From: Aquabacterium sp.
Lineage (GTDB): Bacteria > Pseudomonadota > Gammaproteobacteria > Burkholderiales > Burkholderiaceae_C
Reading direction: 5' to 3'
NCBI RefSeq assembly: GCF_016234775.1
Contig: NZ_JACRAH010000003.1
Coordinates: forward strand, 1 to 64,000
DNA length: 64,000 nt
The notes beneath the pieces were generated by a model. The model was not told the DNA's origin. It was given only the letters and a program-made list of their open reading frames with translations, and searched no databases. The position numbers and the translations under genes are program-made. Below are positions 62,677-64,000 of this stretch, one piece after another. The first letter of the stretch is position 1, and every line of letters starts with the position of its first letter.

Positions 62677-62839
62677 TGCCTCCTCGGCATTTTTGTCACC
62701 CCACAAGGGGTCGTACTGAGTTTGGCAGTCTACGTCTCTGGCCTGACGACAAAAGCCGGAAAAAGCCCACCCAGTCCGGCGCTGCAGCACAGACCGGCCT
62801 CTACACTGTCGCCCTGCATTCGCGCCACCCCATTTCGCC

Positions 62840-63901
62840 ATGCGCATTGAAGACATCCGCCAGCGCCTGCACACGCTGGGCGCCAAACCCATCCACATCC
62901 AGCGCGTGCTGCGCCTGTGGTCGCAAGCCTTGCCCCAGGAAGGCGGCAAGCGCCGCCCTGAAGACTTCCTGCCGCTCGAAGTGCGCGAAGGCCTGCCCGC
63001 CGTGCTGGCCGACATCGAGGGCCTGGCCCGCATCCGCTCGGAACACCCTGGCGAAGACGGCTCCGCGCGCCTGCTGGTGGCGCTGGCCGACGGGCAAACG
63101 GTCGAGAGCGTGCTGCTGCCCCGCGGCGGCCTGTGCGTGTCATCTCAAGTGGGTTGCGCCGTGGGCTGCGTGTTCTGCATGACGGGCAAGGAAGGCCTGC
63201 TGCGCCAACTGGGCAGCGCCGAAATCGTGGCCCAGGTGGCCCTGGCCCGCACGCGCCGCAAGGTCAACAAGGTCGTGTTCATGGGCATGGGGGAGCCTTC
63301 GCACAACCTGGACAACGTGCTCGAAGCGATCGACTTGCTGGGCACCATCGGCAACATCGGCCACAAGAGCCTGGTCTTCTCGACCGTGGGCGACCCGCGC
63401 GCCTTCGATCGCCTGCAAGGCCTGGAAATGGGCCGCGTCAGGCCAGCGCTAGCCCTGTCGCTGCACACCACCAAGGCCGAACTGCGCGCGCAGTTGCTGC
63501 CCCGCGCCCCGCGCATGACACCCGAAGAACTGGTGGAGCGCGCCGAGGTGTACGCCCGCCAGACCGACTACCCGATCCAGTACCAGTGGACGCTGATCGA
63601 AGGCGTGAACGACAACGAAGAAGAGATCGAAGGCATCGTGCGCCTGCTCAAGGGCAAGTACGCGCTGATGAACATGATCCCCTACAACACGGTGGACGAG
63701 CTCGACTTCAAGCGCCCCACATGGGAACGCGCCGCCGAGATCGCCCGCACCCTGCATCGCCGCGGCATCCTGACCAAACTGAGGCAATCAGCCGGGCAGG
63801 ATGTGGATGGGGGGTGTGGGCAGTTGCGGGCGCGAGATTTGAACGGTGCCAACCAACCGCGCCCTGTGCGTATCATCAGGCCTGCGGTGCCGCCAGCCTG
63901 A
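62840..63901 (+). CDS. RlmN/Cfr-family radical SAM RNA methyltransferase
   Basis: 353 residues with CAVGCVFC (Cys106, Cys110, Cys113), MGMGEPSHN, the SAM-site FSTVGD and the C-terminal SAGQDVDGGCGQL, whose Cys matches the methyl-transfer cysteine of the family. Probable C2-adenine methylation of 23S rRNA or tRNA. It is shorter and more divergent than canonical RlmN, so it may be a second paralog; not enough evidence to assign rlmN. Divergent from the GGDEF-EAL gene. Confidence 0.82.
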   Translation: MRIEDIRQRLHTLGAKPIHIQRVLRLWSQALPQEGGKRRPEDFLPLEVREGLPAVLADIEGLARIRSEHPGEDGSARLLVALADGQTVESVLLPRGGLCVSSQVGCAVGCVFCMTGKEGLLRQLGSAEIVAQVALARTRRKVNKVVFMGMGEPSHNLDNVLEAIDLLGTIGNIGHKSLVFSTVGDPRAFDRLQGLEMGRVRPALALSLHTTKAELRAQLLPRAPRMTPEELVERAEVYARQTDYPIQYQWTLIEGVNDNEEEIEGIVRLLKGKYALMNMIPYNTVDELDFKRPTWERAAEIARTLHRRGILTKLRQSAGQDVDGGCGQLRARDLNGANQPRPVRIIRPAVPPA

Positions 63902-64000
63902 ACTGCGCCACATACCAATCCAGGCACCCCGGATTGGCCATCGCATCCTTGTTGACCACCTTGGCCAGCGGCTGCCCCAGGAACACCTTCTTGATCGGCA
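63876..64000 (-). CDS. Unknown gene, 3' end only
   Basis: The last 41 codons of a minus-strand gene continuing beyond the right edge, reading VFLGQPLAKVVNKDAMANPG and ending WYVAQFRLAAPQA. Codons are strongly GC3-biased and protein-like, supporting a real frame. It overlaps the convergent radical SAM gene by 26 bp. Function not recognised. Confidence 0.5.
   Translation of the reverse strand, partial: PIKKVFLGQPLAKVVNKDAMANPGCLDWYVAQFRLAAPQA

Noticed and set aside
62677-62839. Small RNA or riboswitch between the GGDEF-EAL and radical SAM genes
   Set aside because: Only a short ACCCC-ACAA-GGGGT stem is visible; no known riboswitch core.

Overview
The window is GC-rich chromosomal DNA from a betaproteobacterium. 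The best guess is Burkholderiales of the Aquabacterium/Leptothrix/Rubrivivax/Comamonadaceae type. The reasons are the division/cell-wall (dcw) gene order with a fused murE-murF, GC-rich palindromic repeats of a style common in that group, a PEP-CTERM protein, a thiCOSG-thiD/E operon, and the style of the conserved hypothetical genes. It is ordinary chromosome: no rRNA, tRNA, CRISPR array, integrase or transposase was recognised.

Layout. (1) 1-17048, minus strand: an almost complete dcw cluster, mraZ-rsmH-ftsL-ftsI-murEF-mraY-murD-ftsW-[two tiny coupled ORFs]-murG-murC-ddl-ftsQ-ftsA (ftsA runs off the left edge). It starts from a promoter overlapped by a 10-bp-periodic MraZ operator. Many junctions are ATGA overlaps. 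The ftsW-murG gap has been rebuilt by a local duplication and hairpins, and MurC and MurD carry unusual extra segments. (2) 17209-23105: a surface-protein locus. A PEP-CTERM protein and a giant DUF6701/MshQ-like protein share a paralogous ectodomain and flank an AraC-family regulator. (3) 23335-25858: a Fur-box-controlled ferrous iron operon, feoA-feoB plus a small Cys-rich membrane protein. (4) 26324-32359: a TPP riboswitch followed by thiC-thiO-thiS-thiG-thiD/E (thiD and thiE fused). (5) 32447-40890: two membrane histidine kinases, an AtaL-like DUF1857 protein, bioB, a PPK2 polyphosphate kinase and a DUF4442 protein. (6) 40929-47374: two tandem copies of a DUF1800-DUF1501 secreted gene pair. 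(7) 47488-53196: a single-chain biotin-dependent acyl-CoA carboxylase and metE, the latter behind a MetR-like operator. (8) 53319-58438: small conserved hypotheticals, a YceI protein, a chromosomal ParB-like protein, and two acyl-CoA dehydrogenases divergent from an AraC-type regulator. (9) 59644-64000: a MASE1-PAS-GGDEF-EAL protein, an RlmN/Cfr-family radical SAM enzyme and the 3' end of an unknown gene.

How the genes work together. The dcw block makes lipid II (MurC, D, E, F, MraY, MurG, Ddl) and the septal machinery (FtsA, Q, L, I, W). The thi operon makes thiamin phosphate under TPP feedback. The feo operon imports Fe(II). The carboxylase, acyl-CoA dehydrogenases and AraC regulator suggest fatty-acid or lipid catabolism.

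The least explained items are the PEP-CTERM/DUF6701 paralog pair around the AraC regulator, the doubled DUF1800-DUF1501 locus, and the ATGA-linked mini-ORFs between ftsW and murG. All functional calls are from reading the sequence; no database search was run.
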